Shown here: positions 44,404 through 53,161 of the stretch, one piece after another
How positions within the stretch are numbered: the first letter of the stretch is position 1
Layout: the number at the start of each line of letters is the position of its first letter
Assembly (NCBI RefSeq): GCF_014712225.1
Contig: NZ_JACXBW010000001.1
Location: forward strand, 310,001 to 374,000
From: Pseudarthrobacter sulfonivorans
GTDB lineage: Bacteria > Actinomycetota > Actinomycetes > Actinomycetales > Micrococcaceae
DNA length: 64,000 nucleotides
Reading direction: 5' to 3'
Translations under genes and position numbers: made by a program
Notes under the pieces: model-generated
Databases searched by the model: none
What the model was told of the DNA's origin: nothing
What the model saw: only the letters and a program-made list of their open reading frames with translations

Positions 44404-45987
44404 CTAGCCGCGTGTCCGGCGGCCGGCGGGGACGGGTTCTTTGACACTGTGGTCCTCTGCACCGTGCCGCTGGGGATCAGTGAGCTGGGGTTCCGCCGCG
44501 GATGCCGGACCGGACGCGGAGGTATAGGTGCCGTAGTACGAGTAGGCGTCCGTTCCGCTGGTCGGAACATAGTTGAGGACGGCGCCCAGGATTCGGCCCC
44601 GCACCTTCTCCAGGTTTCCAAGGGACTGGGACAACTGTTCCTGGGTGGTCTTGCCCGTGCGGATCACCACTATGGCGCCGTCCGCCACGCTGGAGAGGAC
44701 CGCGGCATCCGTCACCGGAAGCAGCGGCGGAGCATCGATCAGGACGATGGCATTGTCCGCCAGCGTGTTCAGCATTTTCTTCATGGCCCGTGATCCCAGC
44801 AGCTCGCTGGGGTTCGGCGGAATGCGGCCGGAGCCCAGCACCGAGAGGTTCGGCAGGGCACCCCAGGGCTGAAGGACATCCCCCAGCTCTGCGGTACCAG
44901 TAAGAACATCGGTGACCCCTACTCCCGGAACCAAATTGAAAACGTCCACCAGCGTGGGGCGGCGGAGATCGCCGTCGACCACTACGACGTTCTCGCCGGC
45001 GGCCGCCATGGTGACCGCCAGATTGGCCGTGACAGTGGATTTTCCTTCTGCCTGCATGGAGCTGGTGACCACGATGATCCGCGGCGGCTGGTCCACGTCG
45101 AGGAAGCTGAGGTTGGTGCGCAGTTCCCGGAGGGCCTCGGCCATCGCCCCGCCAGCGTCGTGGAGCTGCGGGGCCGTGCCGTCTTCCAGGATGGTGCTTT
45201 TCCCGTCCAGGCGGTGGTCCACAGGGAGGGTGCCGATCACGGGAACGCGGAAGAGCCGCTCGATTTCAGCGGCGCTGCGTATGCGCCGGTCCAGGTGTCG
45301 GCGGACCAGCGCATACGCCACGCCCAGGGCCAGGCCGATCAGCGCACCGAGCGCAAGGGTGAGCTTGACGTTGGGCGAGACGGGGGCGGTGGGAAGCACG
45401 GCCTTGCCCAGCGGGAGCACCCGCACAGCCGAAGCGGGCGCGGCGGCTGACGTTGCGGCGCCGGGCGTGGCCGCGGTGCCGGGCTCCACTGCTGCCTCGG
45501 CTGGCGGCGCCGTTTCGATCGCTTCCACCTGGGTGGCGAGGCCGTTGACCCAGGCGTCGGCCACGCGCTGTGCGGTGGCAGGGTCCTTCGACTGAGCCGT
45601 CACCCGGAGCTCGGCAGTGTCAAGCGGCACTTTGACGCTGATGGTGCCAAGCAGGGCGTCTGCGGTTGTCTTGAGGCCGAGGTCCGCGATGACCCGGTCA
45701 GCCACGAGCCGGGACTTTGCCACGGACTCGTAGTTCTTGACCTTTGCCTTGGCCAGGCTGTCCCCGGCCAGGGAGAGGCTCACGTTCTCCGAGCCGGGTG
45801 TCACCACAATGCCGCTGGAATCCGAGGAGTAGATCTTGGGCTGGAGAACTGTCCAGCCGAACGCCGTCAACGTGGCGAGCAGGGTGAACGCGACGATTGC
45901 CTTCCAGTACGTGCGGACCACACGTAGGTAGTCGGTCAGATCCAGGCCTGCCTGCGCCTCCCCCGGGTTGGCTGTTGTGACGCTCAT
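44404..45987 (-). CDS. Second Wzz/Wzc-type co-polymerase and BY-kinase
   Basis: The protein has 527 residues. The N-terminal Wzz domain has a first helix (YWKAIVAFTLLATLTAFGWT) and a second one after an Ala/Pro-rich linker (NVKLTLALGALIGLALGVAY). The kinase domain has Walker A SSMQAEGKSTV, A' VVVVDGDLRRP and Walker B IVLIDAPPLL, with tyrosines in DAYSYYGTYT near the C-terminus. AAGGA precedes the ATG at 45987. It is similar in layout to the copy at 25491-26990 but differs in linker and tail, so a second polymer or a second regulatory input is likely. Confidence 0.94.
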   Translation of the reverse strand: MSVTTANPGEAQAGLDLTDYLRVVRTYWKAIVAFTLLATLTAFGWTVLQPKIYSSDSSGIVVTPGSENVSLSLAGDSLAKAKVKNYESVAKSRLVADRVIADLGLKTTADALLGTISVKVPLDTAELRVTAQSKDPATAQRVADAWVNGLATQVEAIETAPPAEAAVEPGTAATPGAATSAAAPASAVRVLPLGKAVLPTAPVSPNVKLTLALGALIGLALGVAYALVRRHLDRRIRSAAEIERLFRVPVIGTLPVDHRLDGKSTILEDGTAPQLHDAGGAMAEALRELRTNLSFLDVDQPPRIIVVTSSMQAEGKSTVTANLAVTMAAAGENVVVVDGDLRRPTLVDVFNLVPGVGVTDVLTGTAELGDVLQPWGALPNLSVLGSGRIPPNPSELLGSRAMKKMLNTLADNAIVLIDAPPLLPVTDAAVLSSVADGAIVVIRTGKTTQEQLSQSLGNLEKVRGRILGAVLNYVPTSGTDAYSYYGTYTSASGPASAAEPQLTDPQRHGAEDHSVKEPVPAGRRTRG

Positions 45988-46073
45988 GGTGGTTCCTTCG
46001 TTCAAGTTCGTGTGTTTTGGCCCGGTCTTCGATGCCGGGTTACTGCTTCTGGTGGTCCCCATGGGGACGGCGA

Positions 46074-47276
46074 CTAACTGCGGCCGCGTTCCAGGACTGA
46101 TTTCGTGATGAGCTGCTTGACGGCTTCAGAGACGGCATCCCGGTAGCCTTCCGGGTGGCCGTGCACCTTCCCTACTTCATTGGCCAGTTGGTCTTCCGCG
46201 ACAGCGTTCGCGGTGGCTTCCCAGATGGCCGGCCCGATACCGCTCAGCCGCACAATCTCGCTGTCCAGCATCACCAGGAGGTCGCCATCGATTTTGACGG
46301 CGTCCCTTGGTGCTGCGCGCCGGATGCAGCCGTTCGGGATGGACGTGAATCCGGTTTCGAGTCCGGGTGCATCCCACGTTGGCTGTGTGTGGCGCTGCTC
46401 CCGGAACTGCGGTGCCATGGCCGCTGGCAGATCGGCGGCCTCCGAATACGTCACGCGCCACACCCCCCCGGTGCTGTCGATCAGGCGGCACAGCGACTGA
46501 AGCGGCTGGTTGATGTCGCCCTGCGAGGAGGTCTCCGGTATCAGGGCGAGAAGAGCATCGGCGAGCGGCACCCTGCATAAGGTTGGGAGAACCGGGTCAG
46601 TGCCCTCAACCCGGTCGAGCAGCACGATGGACCGGATGAAGGGCTTCGCGGGAGCCGGCTGGAGCCCGAGCTCGTCCGGCCCGACCTGGCGCTTTGGAAG
46701 AATGTACTCCTGCTTCAGGGACAGCGGCTTAGGGTACGGAAGCACTGAGCCGTCGGGCCTAATGGCCACCGTCTCGTCAGTGACGTAACCGTATGTTCTG
46801 GCCAGCACGTTAGCTGCGGTGGTCTTGCCGGTTCCCGACCTGGCAACCAAAGCAACGACGGCACCTGTGACCGGGTCAGCCACCCCGCAGGCGTGCAGCA
46901 TGGTGAGTCCCCCCGCATTTGCCAGAATCGCGGTGACGGTGAGCCGGGAGGTCAGGTCCTCAGCCAGCTCTTCAAAGGAAGCGGCCTGCAAGGCGAACGT
47001 GCCGACGTCGTCCGTCTGTGACTGATAGGTGACGGACGCTGAGAACGGCTGGGAGCCGTTGGGTTCCCTCGGCAGTGATGGAAGGCGGGCTGCGCCCTCA
47101 CTGGCACACCGCGCCCACGCTGAGCGCATCCTCGCCCGTTGCCCCCCGGTAACCCCCCGGCCCCAGCGAACAGTGAACTGCACGCCCAATATGTTCAGGC
47201 ACAATGGGTCCCGTCCGCCGAGAACTTCCTCAAGCTGCAGTGGCGCCCACGCCACTTGTACGGTGCTATCGCTCAT
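46074..47276 (-). CDS. HPr-kinase-like protein with C-terminal PqqD-like domain
   Basis: The protein has 400 residues. The central part (about 115-300) resembles HprK-type P-loop kinases: MLHACGVADPVTGAVVALVA, Walker A ARSGTGKTT (145-153), GYVTDETVAI. The C-terminal 85 residues (from VKIDGDLLVMLDSEIVRLSG, IGPAIWEATANAVAED) resemble PqqD / RiPP-recognition domains. HprK-like kinases of this kind are known as tailoring kinases in lasso-peptide clusters and are also found in polysaccharide loci. The phosphorylated substrate is unknown. It follows the free PqqD-like gene by 29 bases. Confidence 0.78.
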   Translation of the reverse strand: MSDSTVQVAWAPLQLEEVLGGRDPLCLNILGVQFTVRWGRGVTGGQRARMRSAWARCASEGAARLPSLPREPNGSQPFSASVTYQSQTDDVGTFALQAASFEELAEDLTSRLTVTAILANAGGLTMLHACGVADPVTGAVVALVARSGTGKTTAANVLARTYGYVTDETVAIRPDGSVLPYPKPLSLKQEYILPKRQVGPDELGLQPAPAKPFIRSIVLLDRVEGTDPVLPTLCRVPLADALLALIPETSSQGDINQPLQSLCRLIDSTGGVWRVTYSEAADLPAAMAPQFREQRHTQPTWDAPGLETGFTSIPNGCIRRAAPRDAVKIDGDLLVMLDSEIVRLSGIGPAIWEATANAVAEDQLANEVGKVHGHPEGYRDAVSEAVKQLITKSVLERGRS

Positions 47277-47305
47277 GATTCCCCCAGGATGTGAAGCCGT
47301 TGTTG

Positions 47306-47608
47306 TTACTGGCTAGCCACGCCGGCAGGTTCAATCAGCTGCTGGGCTGCGAGACTGGCCAGAAAGGCTTCGACCTGGGACTGCATCTGGCCCGCTTGGT
47401 CCTCAAAACTGGCCTGGAGACTGAGCAGGATGGCCTGCTCAGTCCGCCTGCCGTCGATCAGGTCCCAGATGGTTGAAGCCGTGCCTTCGAGCACCACTGG
47501 CTGGCTTGCGTCGAGATGAAGCAGGGCGACGCGGTTGGTCGAGCGAGTGCGGACCTGCGCAAGGTAAGCGCCATGGCGCCAGACCACGGGAGTCGAGCTA
47601 ATAATCAT
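47306..47608 (-). CDS. PqqD-like protein
   Basis: The protein has 100 residues with the PqqD fold pattern: VALLHLDASQPVVLEGTAST, IWDLIDGRRTEQAILLSLQA and a C-terminal helix with FLASLAAQQLIEP. PqqD-like proteins bind leader peptides and present them to modifying enzymes. It lies 5 bases after the Tat-exported protein gene and 29 before the HprK-like/PqqD fusion. The obvious candidates for its partner are those two neighbours, but no small precursor peptide was found. Confidence 0.8.
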   Translation of the reverse strand: MIISSTPVVWRHGAYLAQVRTRSTNRVALLHLDASQPVVLEGTASTIWDLIDGRRTEQAILLSLQASFEDQAGQMQSQVEAFLASLAAQQLIEPAGVASQ

Positions 47609-47613
47609 TGCCG

Positions 47614-48189
47614 CTAAACCTGATACTTAACGATGAGGCTCGATGGCGTGGGTCCGGTAATGGACAGGGGTTTGTTGCTGAGGACCATGCTCAGGGAGTA
47701 CTCGTCTACGTCAGTCTTCTTGGGTTTGTTACTACCGGTGTCCTCAGTGTTTCTGAAGCCAAACGGAACATGGATAGTACCGCCAGCCGGTACGACCCCT
47801 GCATAGGTAAATGTAGTAGTGGAAATCTTGCCGTTGAACGTCGTGGTCGAAAAGATACTCGGCGCAGGGGCAGTAATGGCGATGGTTGAATGGACCGCGT
47901 TTGTTGGCGTGACGATGATGCTGCCGCTTAAGCTGACCGTAACCTGAGCACCGGTTGTGTTCTTGATCGTGAAGCCGCTAGGACCCGTGCCAGGACGGTT
48001 CCCACCGCTTAAGGTAATTGCGGCAGGAACAGGGAAATACACCTCTGTGACACCCGACGCTGCCGCTGCGGGAGCCGCGATGGCCGTCACGATAACCGGC
48101 ACGGACCACGCCACGCCCTTGACCACCCTGCGGCGGCTGAAACCGCCCTCTTCGCTGCTCGTGACCTCTGCGTTCAGAACCTCAGACAA
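47614..48189 (-). CDS. Tat-exported beta-sandwich-like protein
   Basis: The protein has 191 residues. It has a twin-arginine signal: FSRRRVVKGVAWSVPVIVTA, ending AAPAAAASG. The mature part is Thr/Ser-rich beta sequence with TGAQVTVSLSGSIIVTPTNA and NTEDTGSNKPKKTDVDEYSL and no recognised domain. I chose the TTG at 48189 because GGGGG lies 5 bases upstream and it gives a normal Tat signal length; the longer frame from 48438 has no ribosome-binding site. It is the first gene of the run with the PqqD-like and HprK-like genes and may be their target. Confidence 0.68.
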   Translation of the reverse strand: MSEVLNAEVTSSEEGGFSRRRVVKGVAWSVPVIVTAIAAPAAAASGVTEVYFPVPAAITLSGGNRPGTGPSGFTIKNTTGAQVTVSLSGSIIVTPTNAVHSTIAITAPAPSIFSTTTFNGKISTTTFTYAGVVPAGGTIHVPFGFRNTEDTGSNKPKKTDVDEYSLSMVLSNKPLSITGPTPSSLIVKYQV

Positions 48190-48476
48190 TTGCGCCCCCA
48201 AGAAATTTTCAACTGCGGCCTCTGAGACCGGATGAGTGTTTAGCGCGTTTGTCGCGACGTTCCCACTCTTCCCGACGCATCCAAAGGTTAGGTCAATCGG
48301 GTTGCAAGATTTGGTCAAGTTCTGCTTGATCTTGCCGCATGAGCCTCTGACCTGGGTCAATGCTGTCGCGGTGGCGGGGGCGCTGCAAACTTGGACGCTG
48401 TGGGCTGCGGCGCGTGGCGCACCGGCAACCTTTTGCACCAGAGGCGAGCGACCGACGTCGTCGTTTCCGGATGCGC

Positions 48477-49178
48477 CTAGGGAAGCGCCTCGAACGGGGC
48501 ACTGGCCGACTTCGCCGAAGTTTCACCGGTGGCAGTGACAGTGGTGGGGAACCCGGGCGGAGGTGCATTTTTCGGGACGGCGATTGTGGTGCTGAATGCT
48601 CCTTGGCCGTCAGCTTTCTCCTGCTTAACAAGCGTGGCGTGAAGACGTATTGCGATGGTCTCGTCCGGGTAGAAATTCCTGCCACTGACCTGGAGGATCC
48701 CGCCGACCTGTGCCTGAGCCGGGGCAATCTCGATGTGCGCCGTTTCCTGGACCTGCTGCTTGATGAAATCGGCGCGGTTCCGGGACTCCTCGGCCGCGGA
48801 TCTGTCCGCCGCCGTATCGGCCTGGGTCTCGGCAATCTTCAGACAATCGGAAACGACCTGGAGGGCGACCACCGTGTTTTCCTTTTTCTGAACCTCGTAG
48901 GCCGCCTCGACGGAGGCGTCGGCAACCACTTTGAAGGTTCCGCCGAGTTTTCCGCCCATCTTGGTTGTCAGATCGACCCCTCGGTCCTTGGTGCATTCGA
49001 TGTAGGTGATGGCGACGCCGCTCAGGCACTCGTTGTTGTACTCCCTGAGGTTGCCGGTACAGGTCGGTGAAGGGCACGCGACCAGCATCGCACTGGTGGC
49101 GAACAGGAGCAGCAAGAATGCAACCAGGCGGGAAGGTCTGCGGGGCGTTCTCTTGGACGCGTCCTCACGGGCATTCAT
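48477..49178 (-). CDS. Predicted lipoprotein of unknown function
   Basis: The protein has 233 residues. A basic N-terminus and hydrophobic helix end in the lipobox LVAC (Cys35). The mature part starts with Cys-rich sequence (CPSPTCTGNLREYNNECLSG), continues with a charged helix, perhaps coiled coil, and ends with an Ig-like beta domain (IEIAPAQAQVGGILQVSGRN, FYPDETIAIRLHATLV). The ATG at 49178 is preceded by GGAG. The 287 bases between its stop and the Tat-protein start are non-coding, so the two may be separate transcripts. Its upstream region is partly duplicated at 58398-58468. Confidence 0.74.
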   Translation of the reverse strand: MNAREDASKRTPRRPSRLVAFLLLLFATSAMLVACPSPTCTGNLREYNNECLSGVAITYIECTKDRGVDLTTKMGGKLGGTFKVVADASVEAAYEVQKKENTVVALQVVSDCLKIAETQADTAADRSAAEESRNRADFIKQQVQETAHIEIAPAQAQVGGILQVSGRNFYPDETIAIRLHATLVKQEKADGQGAFSTTIAVPKNAPPPGFPTTVTATGETSAKSASAPFEALP

Positions 49179-49421
49179 GATTAACTCCGTCTCGACTGAA
49201 TTCCTGCAGCATGTAGCCACGAGCCTGAGCTGAGTAAACGCGACTGCCCGTTATCCGTGCGTTATTGCGGCAGCTCATCGCCGCCGTCAGCGGCGGGGCC
49301 GCCGGCGCCCTGGACCGCACGCTCTCGATCATCGGCAGGAGCCAATCTGCCCCAAGGAGAGCAGAATGTAGGGACAGGCAGGACCACACGGCCTGGGTTC
49401 CGGCGTCGAGGACGGTACACC

Positions 49422-49814
49422 ATGACAGCGATTCAGGCCCGGGCCGCAACACTGCTGATCGCGGCGCTCCTCTTAGCTGGCTGCGCCGCCGGCGGCGGAA
49501 GTTCCGGCGCAACCACCTCCCCCGGGAAGGCGCCTGCGACGGGAGCGGCCAGCGCTGTGGCGGCGGCAGCCACCATCACCATTAAGGACTTCGAATACGG
49601 GGCGACGGGCACGGTGCCGCCGGGCGCCGTCGTGATGGTCACCAACATGGACTCCGCGGCCCACACCGTCACCGCGGACCAAGGCTCGGCATTTGACGCG
49701 AAGGTCGCGGGAAGCGGCGGAACGGCCACGTTCACGGCCCCTTCCACCCCGGGCACCTACCCTTACCACTGCACCTATCACCCCAATATGCACGGGACGC
49801 TGACGGTTAAATGA
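49422..49814 (+). CDS. Cupredoxin-type lipoprotein
   Basis: The protein has 130 residues. It has a lipoprotein signal (lipobox LAGC, Cys21) and a Gly/Ser/Ala linker. The cupredoxin domain has KDFEYGATGTVPPGAVVMVT, AAHTVTADQG and PYHCTYHPNMHGTLTVK; His in AAHT, Cys and His in HCTYH and Met in NMHG are type-1 copper ligands. It should carry electrons or bind copper outside the membrane. It overlaps the next gene by 4 bases. Confidence 0.9.
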   Translation: MTAIQARAATLLIAALLLAGCAAGGGSSGATTSPGKAPATGAASAVAAAATITIKDFEYGATGTVPPGAVVMVTNMDSAAHTVTADQGSAFDAKVAGSGGTATFTAPSTPGTYPYHCTYHPNMHGTLTVK

Positions 49815-50206
49815 GTATGGCCCTGCGGGTACTGACAGCCCTCACGTTGTTCATTGATGCCGGCGTTCATATCCACCTCGCCCCGGGCTACCAGGCCGCC
49901 ACGCCCGGCGGTATCGGGCAGGGCAACCTGTTCCTGCTCGAAGGCGCCGCAGCGGTCCTGTCAGCGCTGTACGTTCTGATCCGGGGCAGCAGAGCCGCCT
50001 ATGCCCTCGCCCTGGCAGTTGCTTTCAGCGGCTTCGTCGCCGTGGTGTTGTACCGCTACGTCGATATTCCGGCGTTCGGGCCGTTCCCGGCAATGTATGA
50101 CCCCGTATGGTTTTTCGAGAAGTCACTCAGCGCCGTTGCGGAGGGAGCAGGAACAGTCTTCGCTGCCCTGGGCCTCGTCCGTTCCGCCCCAGGGGACGGC
50201 GGGTGA
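49811..50206 (+). CDS. DoxX-like four-helix membrane protein
   Basis: The protein has 131 residues with about four membrane helices (VLTALTLFIDAGVHIHLAPG, LFLLEGAAAVLSALYVLI, AYALALAVAFSGFVAVVLYR, and a last one near the C-terminus). Conserved His-x-His in the first helix could bind metal or haem. The family is not certain; the layout is like small DoxX-related proteins. The 4-base overlap with the cupredoxin gene suggests a shared job, perhaps in copper or electron transfer. Confidence 0.72.
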   Translation: MSMALRVLTALTLFIDAGVHIHLAPGYQAATPGGIGQGNLFLLEGAAAVLSALYVLIRGSRAAYALALAVAFSGFVAVVLYRYVDIPAFGPFPAMYDPVWFFEKSLSAVAEGAGTVFAALGLVRSAPGDGG

Positions 50207-50221
50207 GGCTCCCTGAAATCC

Positions 50222-51235
50222 ATGGAGAGCGGGACCGCTTTGCGTGCCTCGTCCGACGCGATGACCGCAGTTGCCGTTTACGGCGTCGCAGGCATCTGGC
50301 TCTCGGCCGTGTCCTGGCCGGACCTCGGACTTCAAGTTGTCGGGCTGGGCGCCGGCGCGTTGGTCATCGGGAACGCCGCCGCGTCCGTCCTTCGCCGCAC
50401 CCCGTGCTTCTCGACGCTCGCAGACCGTGTCACTTTACTCCGGGCCGTCCTCGTGGCCCTGTGCGCCGTGGTGGGCGTTCCGGTGCTGCTAACGGGAGTT
50501 CGCCCCGGCCCGCTCGTGGTGATTGTTGGTGCCGTTGCCTTCCTCCTGGACGCGCGGGACGGTCCCGTCGCCCGGCGCACCGGGACAGCATCGGCGGCAG
50601 GAGCACAGCTTGATACTGCTACGGACGCCGCCCTGGTGCTCGTTCTCTCCTGCGGAACCGCGGTCACGGTGGGACCCTGGACCCTCTGCATCGGGGGGCT
50701 CTATTATTTTTTTGTGGCTGCCGGCCGCATCTGGCCCCACCTTCGCAGTCCGCTCCCGCCCCGCGCCGGCAGCAAAGCGATCGGGGCATTCCAGCCGTTC
50801 GCACTCCTCCTTGCCTTGACGCCGGACATCCCGCCGGCCATTGGAGTCGCCGCGCTTGCCCTGGCCCTTCCGCTGCTTGTATTCTCCTTTGCCCGCGACA
50901 TCGTTGCGCTGGAACGGCTCCGCCGGGTCCCGGACCCGACACAGAAAAATCATGCTGCCGAAACACTGCGGCAACCTCGCCGCGGCATGCTTGGGCCTAC
51001 GGGGACAACCAGCAGGAGGCACAGCATGACAACGCAGCAGACACAGACGGCACAACTTCAGGTGGACGACTACATTCAGGCGTGGCACAACGGCAAGCTA
51101 TTCCACCAGGGGCGGGTGACCGACGTCGTACGTTCACTGGAGCTGATTTGGATCCTGGACGCGGACACCGGCGTCCGGAAGCTGCTGGACCCGGAGGCCC
51201 TGGAGATCGTCCGCATCGCGGGGCCCCGCGGGTAG
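50222..51235 (+). CDS. CDP-alcohol phosphatidyltransferase, in frame with a 69-residue C-terminal domain
   Basis: The frame has 337 codons. Residues about 10-245 are a membrane enzyme with the complete CDP-alcohol phosphatidyltransferase motif DARDGPVAR-x11-DTATD (D-x2-D-G-x2-A-R-x8-11-G..D-x3-D), so it should join an alcohol to a CDP-activated lipid. Residues 269-337 form a soluble domain (DYIQAWHNGKLFHQGRVTDV) that has its own strong ribosome-binding site and could be a separate protein (next entry). The join region (PTQKNHAAETLRQPRRGMLG) looks non-conserved. Confidence 0.82.
   Translation: MESGTALRASSDAMTAVAVYGVAGIWLSAVSWPDLGLQVVGLGAGALVIGNAAASVLRRTPCFSTLADRVTLLRAVLVALCAVVGVPVLLTGVRPGPLVVIVGAVAFLLDARDGPVARRTGTASAAGAQLDTATDAALVLVLSCGTAVTVGPWTLCIGGLYYFFVAAGRIWPHLRSPLPPRAGSKAIGAFQPFALLLALTPDIPPAIGVAALALALPLLVFSFARDIVALERLRRVPDPTQKNHAAETLRQPRRGMLGPTGTTSRRHSMTTQQTQTAQLQVDDYIQAWHNGKLFHQGRVTDVVRSLELIWILDADTGVRKLLDPEALEIVRIAGPRG
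51026..51235 (+). CDS. Small soluble protein, possible internal gene
   Basis: AGGAGG at 51014-51019, 6 bases before the ATG at 51026, is one of the best ribosome-binding sites in the window. The 69 residues (MTTQQTQTAQLQVDDYIQAW to EALEIVRIAGPRG) are recognisably conserved, because a broken copy exists at 58509-58655. The family is unknown. It is either the C-terminal domain of the phosphatidyltransferase or an independent protein in the same frame; I favour the second. Confidence 0.6.
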   Translation: MTTQQTQTAQLQVDDYIQAWHNGKLFHQGRVTDVVRSLELIWILDADTGVRKLLDPEALEIVRIAGPRG

Positions 51236-51540
51236 GGAACTTTCGGGGACGTTCCTCAGCATCCAGACGGCGAGCCCGATGATGGCCATGGCCAGGCCCA
51301 CCAGCCCCAGCTGCAGGGCCGATTCCGGAAAGATGGCGCCGAAGGCTATCGGAATGACGCTGGCGGTATAGAGGACCAGTGCGCCCCTCGGCACGCTTGA
51401 GTTGCGCCAGAGAGCCAGCATCAGGACCAACGTGCCGAGCAGGAACAGCAGGGAGACTGCGGTCAGGGCGACACCCAGCGGGCCGGCACGAAGGCGGCGA
51501 TGACACTTGGATCAACGTCGGGAAAGACAAGATTGCCGCT
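51236..51540 (-). pseudogene. Truncated copy of the membrane protein at 58652-59287
   Basis: The minus strand reads LALWRNSSVPRGALVLYTAS, then VIPIAFGAIFPESALQLGLV and GLAMAIIGLAVWMLRNVPE, closely matching the intact 211-residue protein. A one-base shift near 51480 leads to VFPDVDPSVIAA, matching VFPYVEPGVIAA. The N-terminal two thirds and the last residues are gone. Confidence 0.82.
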
Positions 51541-52051
51541 GGTACGAACAGGCCGCAACCGCCAGCCACACCGCCGCCATGAACCACCTGCGAAACCTAC
51601 TCGCGACCCGGCTGCACCCGCCGGACCTGGACTAAGCGCACTGCTACCCGGTCATGCGGGGGGGCTGGCACCAGAGCAATATCTCTGTACGGCCTGACCC
51701 GAACATCGGAAGCTACGAACCCGATGTTCTCCCGGTGATCTTCACGGTCTGATCGTGCATCACCAATAACTGCTTCGCCGACCATGGCTCCGGCCGCCAC
51801 GATTATGCCTGAGAACAGGGCCGAGGACTAGGACTACGGGAGTGCCGGGTGCGGGTTGCTCGTCGGCCCGCACGACATGTCCGCGCGAGTGCGGGACGAA
51901 GTGGGTGATGGCACGCGGCCGCGATCCTCGGGGCAACAGCTTGTGCCCAATCGGGTGCCCGCGCGGTCGGCTGTGCGACCTGGCCTGCCTGCTACCGTTC
52001 TGACGAGGCCGACCGACACCGCTGACGAGCGCGGCACGTAAGGAGCTCCTG
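51541..52051. other. Intergenic region, nothing recognised
   Basis: About 510 bases between the truncated membrane-protein relic and the AGN-motif gene. Frames are short and no family was recognised. The final bases carry AAGGAG (52040-52045) for the gene at 52052. Confidence 0.5.
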
Positions 52052-53161
52052 TTGGAGAACTCGTATATACGCCCCCCACCCACCGCTGGCCGAAGCCCAC
52101 ATTCTCCTAGGATGCGTACCCAGGCATCCGCGGCCGCCGGAGATTCGCTTCCCGCCAACGGCCGCCTCGGCTCGGTGCTTGGGCTGCAGAGCACCGCCGG
52201 TAACCGAGCGACCATTGCGTACTTGCATCATTTACCCTCCCGGACTGTACAACGCTCCTCCGATCGCCCGGTGGTGGTTCAGCGGGACGATTCGATCGAC
52301 TACAAGGCGGGGTTCACCGACGGCAGCACGGGGCAGCAAAAGAACGGGATACCCAGGATCGACGAAGCACTCAACGACTACAACCGAGGCTACGTCAAAG
52401 GGCTCGACGAGCGGCTAAAGCGGGCCAAAGAGACGAAAGACTGGCAAGTCATCGCCGAGGTACTCAATGCTTTCAACATCGACGACATCTTCGGCCGGAT
52501 CGCCGGCATGGCTCCTGACGATCTGCTGCAGATCGAGGACGGTGCGTGGCGCAACCCCAGGGTCGGAAAGAACTCCCAGATAGCTCAGACCACACACGAT
52601 GTCGTGAAATCCATCGATCCGGCCGTGTACTCGTCGGGTGCAGTGTTTCCGAACAGCTTCGGCGACAAGTTGGGTGGCGTCGGTGGGGTGGTCATCGGTG
52701 CTCTGGCCGGCGCACTTGCGCTGCGGATGGCGGCACCGCTGCTCGTCGGATACTGGCGCCAGATCCAGCTAGGGGCGGCGATGAGCAAGGCAGCCGCGGA
52801 GGCGGATAAGGAGGATGCCGCCTACGCCGAAATGAAGCTGGGAGAGGCGGTCGGGAAGCTGATGGGTCAATCAGGGGGCCGAATGCTGGTCACCTATCAG
52901 AGCGCGGCGCCCGCAGCCGACATGGACCTGTACGTAACCACAGCCGAGGAGGTTCAGTACGCGGACGCCGTGGCTGCAGGCCGCAACCTCTACCAGCTCC
53001 GAGTCCCCGAGCGGCTCTTCCAACTCCTCCAGGATCGTGGGCTGATCACCATCCGGCAGGGCTCAATGGGCGATCAGGTCGGTTCTGATATCCGCATCGC
53101 CAGGGGCGCGATGGAGTTCCTGGCACCGTACGCTCGGCAAATTCCGATACCGGAGAAATGA
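52052..53161 (+). CDS. Orphan protein with eCIS-associated AGN motif
   Basis: The protein has 369 residues. The N-terminus is disordered (Pro/Ser/Arg), then LGSVLGLQSTAGNRATIAYL (about 39-58) and two VQR triplets (66-68, 76-78). This is the LQ-x-x-AGN..VQR signature of actinobacterial proteins linked to DUF4157 and extracellular contractile injection systems. A helical part with DWQVIAEVLNAFNIDDIFGR (130-149), a hydrophobic segment (209-234) and an unknown C-terminal domain (265-369) follow. No HExxH motif is seen. It starts with TTG after AAGGAG. No injection-system genes are in the window. It could be a cargo or toxin protein; its activity is unknown. Confidence 0.75.
   Translation: MENSYIRPPPTAGRSPHSPRMRTQASAAAGDSLPANGRLGSVLGLQSTAGNRATIAYLHHLPSRTVQRSSDRPVVVQRDDSIDYKAGFTDGSTGQQKNGIPRIDEALNDYNRGYVKGLDERLKRAKETKDWQVIAEVLNAFNIDDIFGRIAGMAPDDLLQIEDGAWRNPRVGKNSQIAQTTHDVVKSIDPAVYSSGAVFPNSFGDKLGGVGGVVIGALAGALALRMAAPLLVGYWRQIQLGAAMSKAAAEADKEDAAYAEMKLGEAVGKLMGQSGGRMLVTYQSAAPAADMDLYVTTAEEVQYADAVAAGRNLYQLRVPERLFQLLQDRGLITIRQGSMGDQVGSDIRIARGAMEFLAPYARQIPIPEK

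Noticed and set aside
48190..48438. N-terminal extension of the Tat-exported protein
   Set aside because: No ribosome-binding site at 48438 and an extension would bury the Tat signal; GGGGG before the TTG at 48189 fits better.
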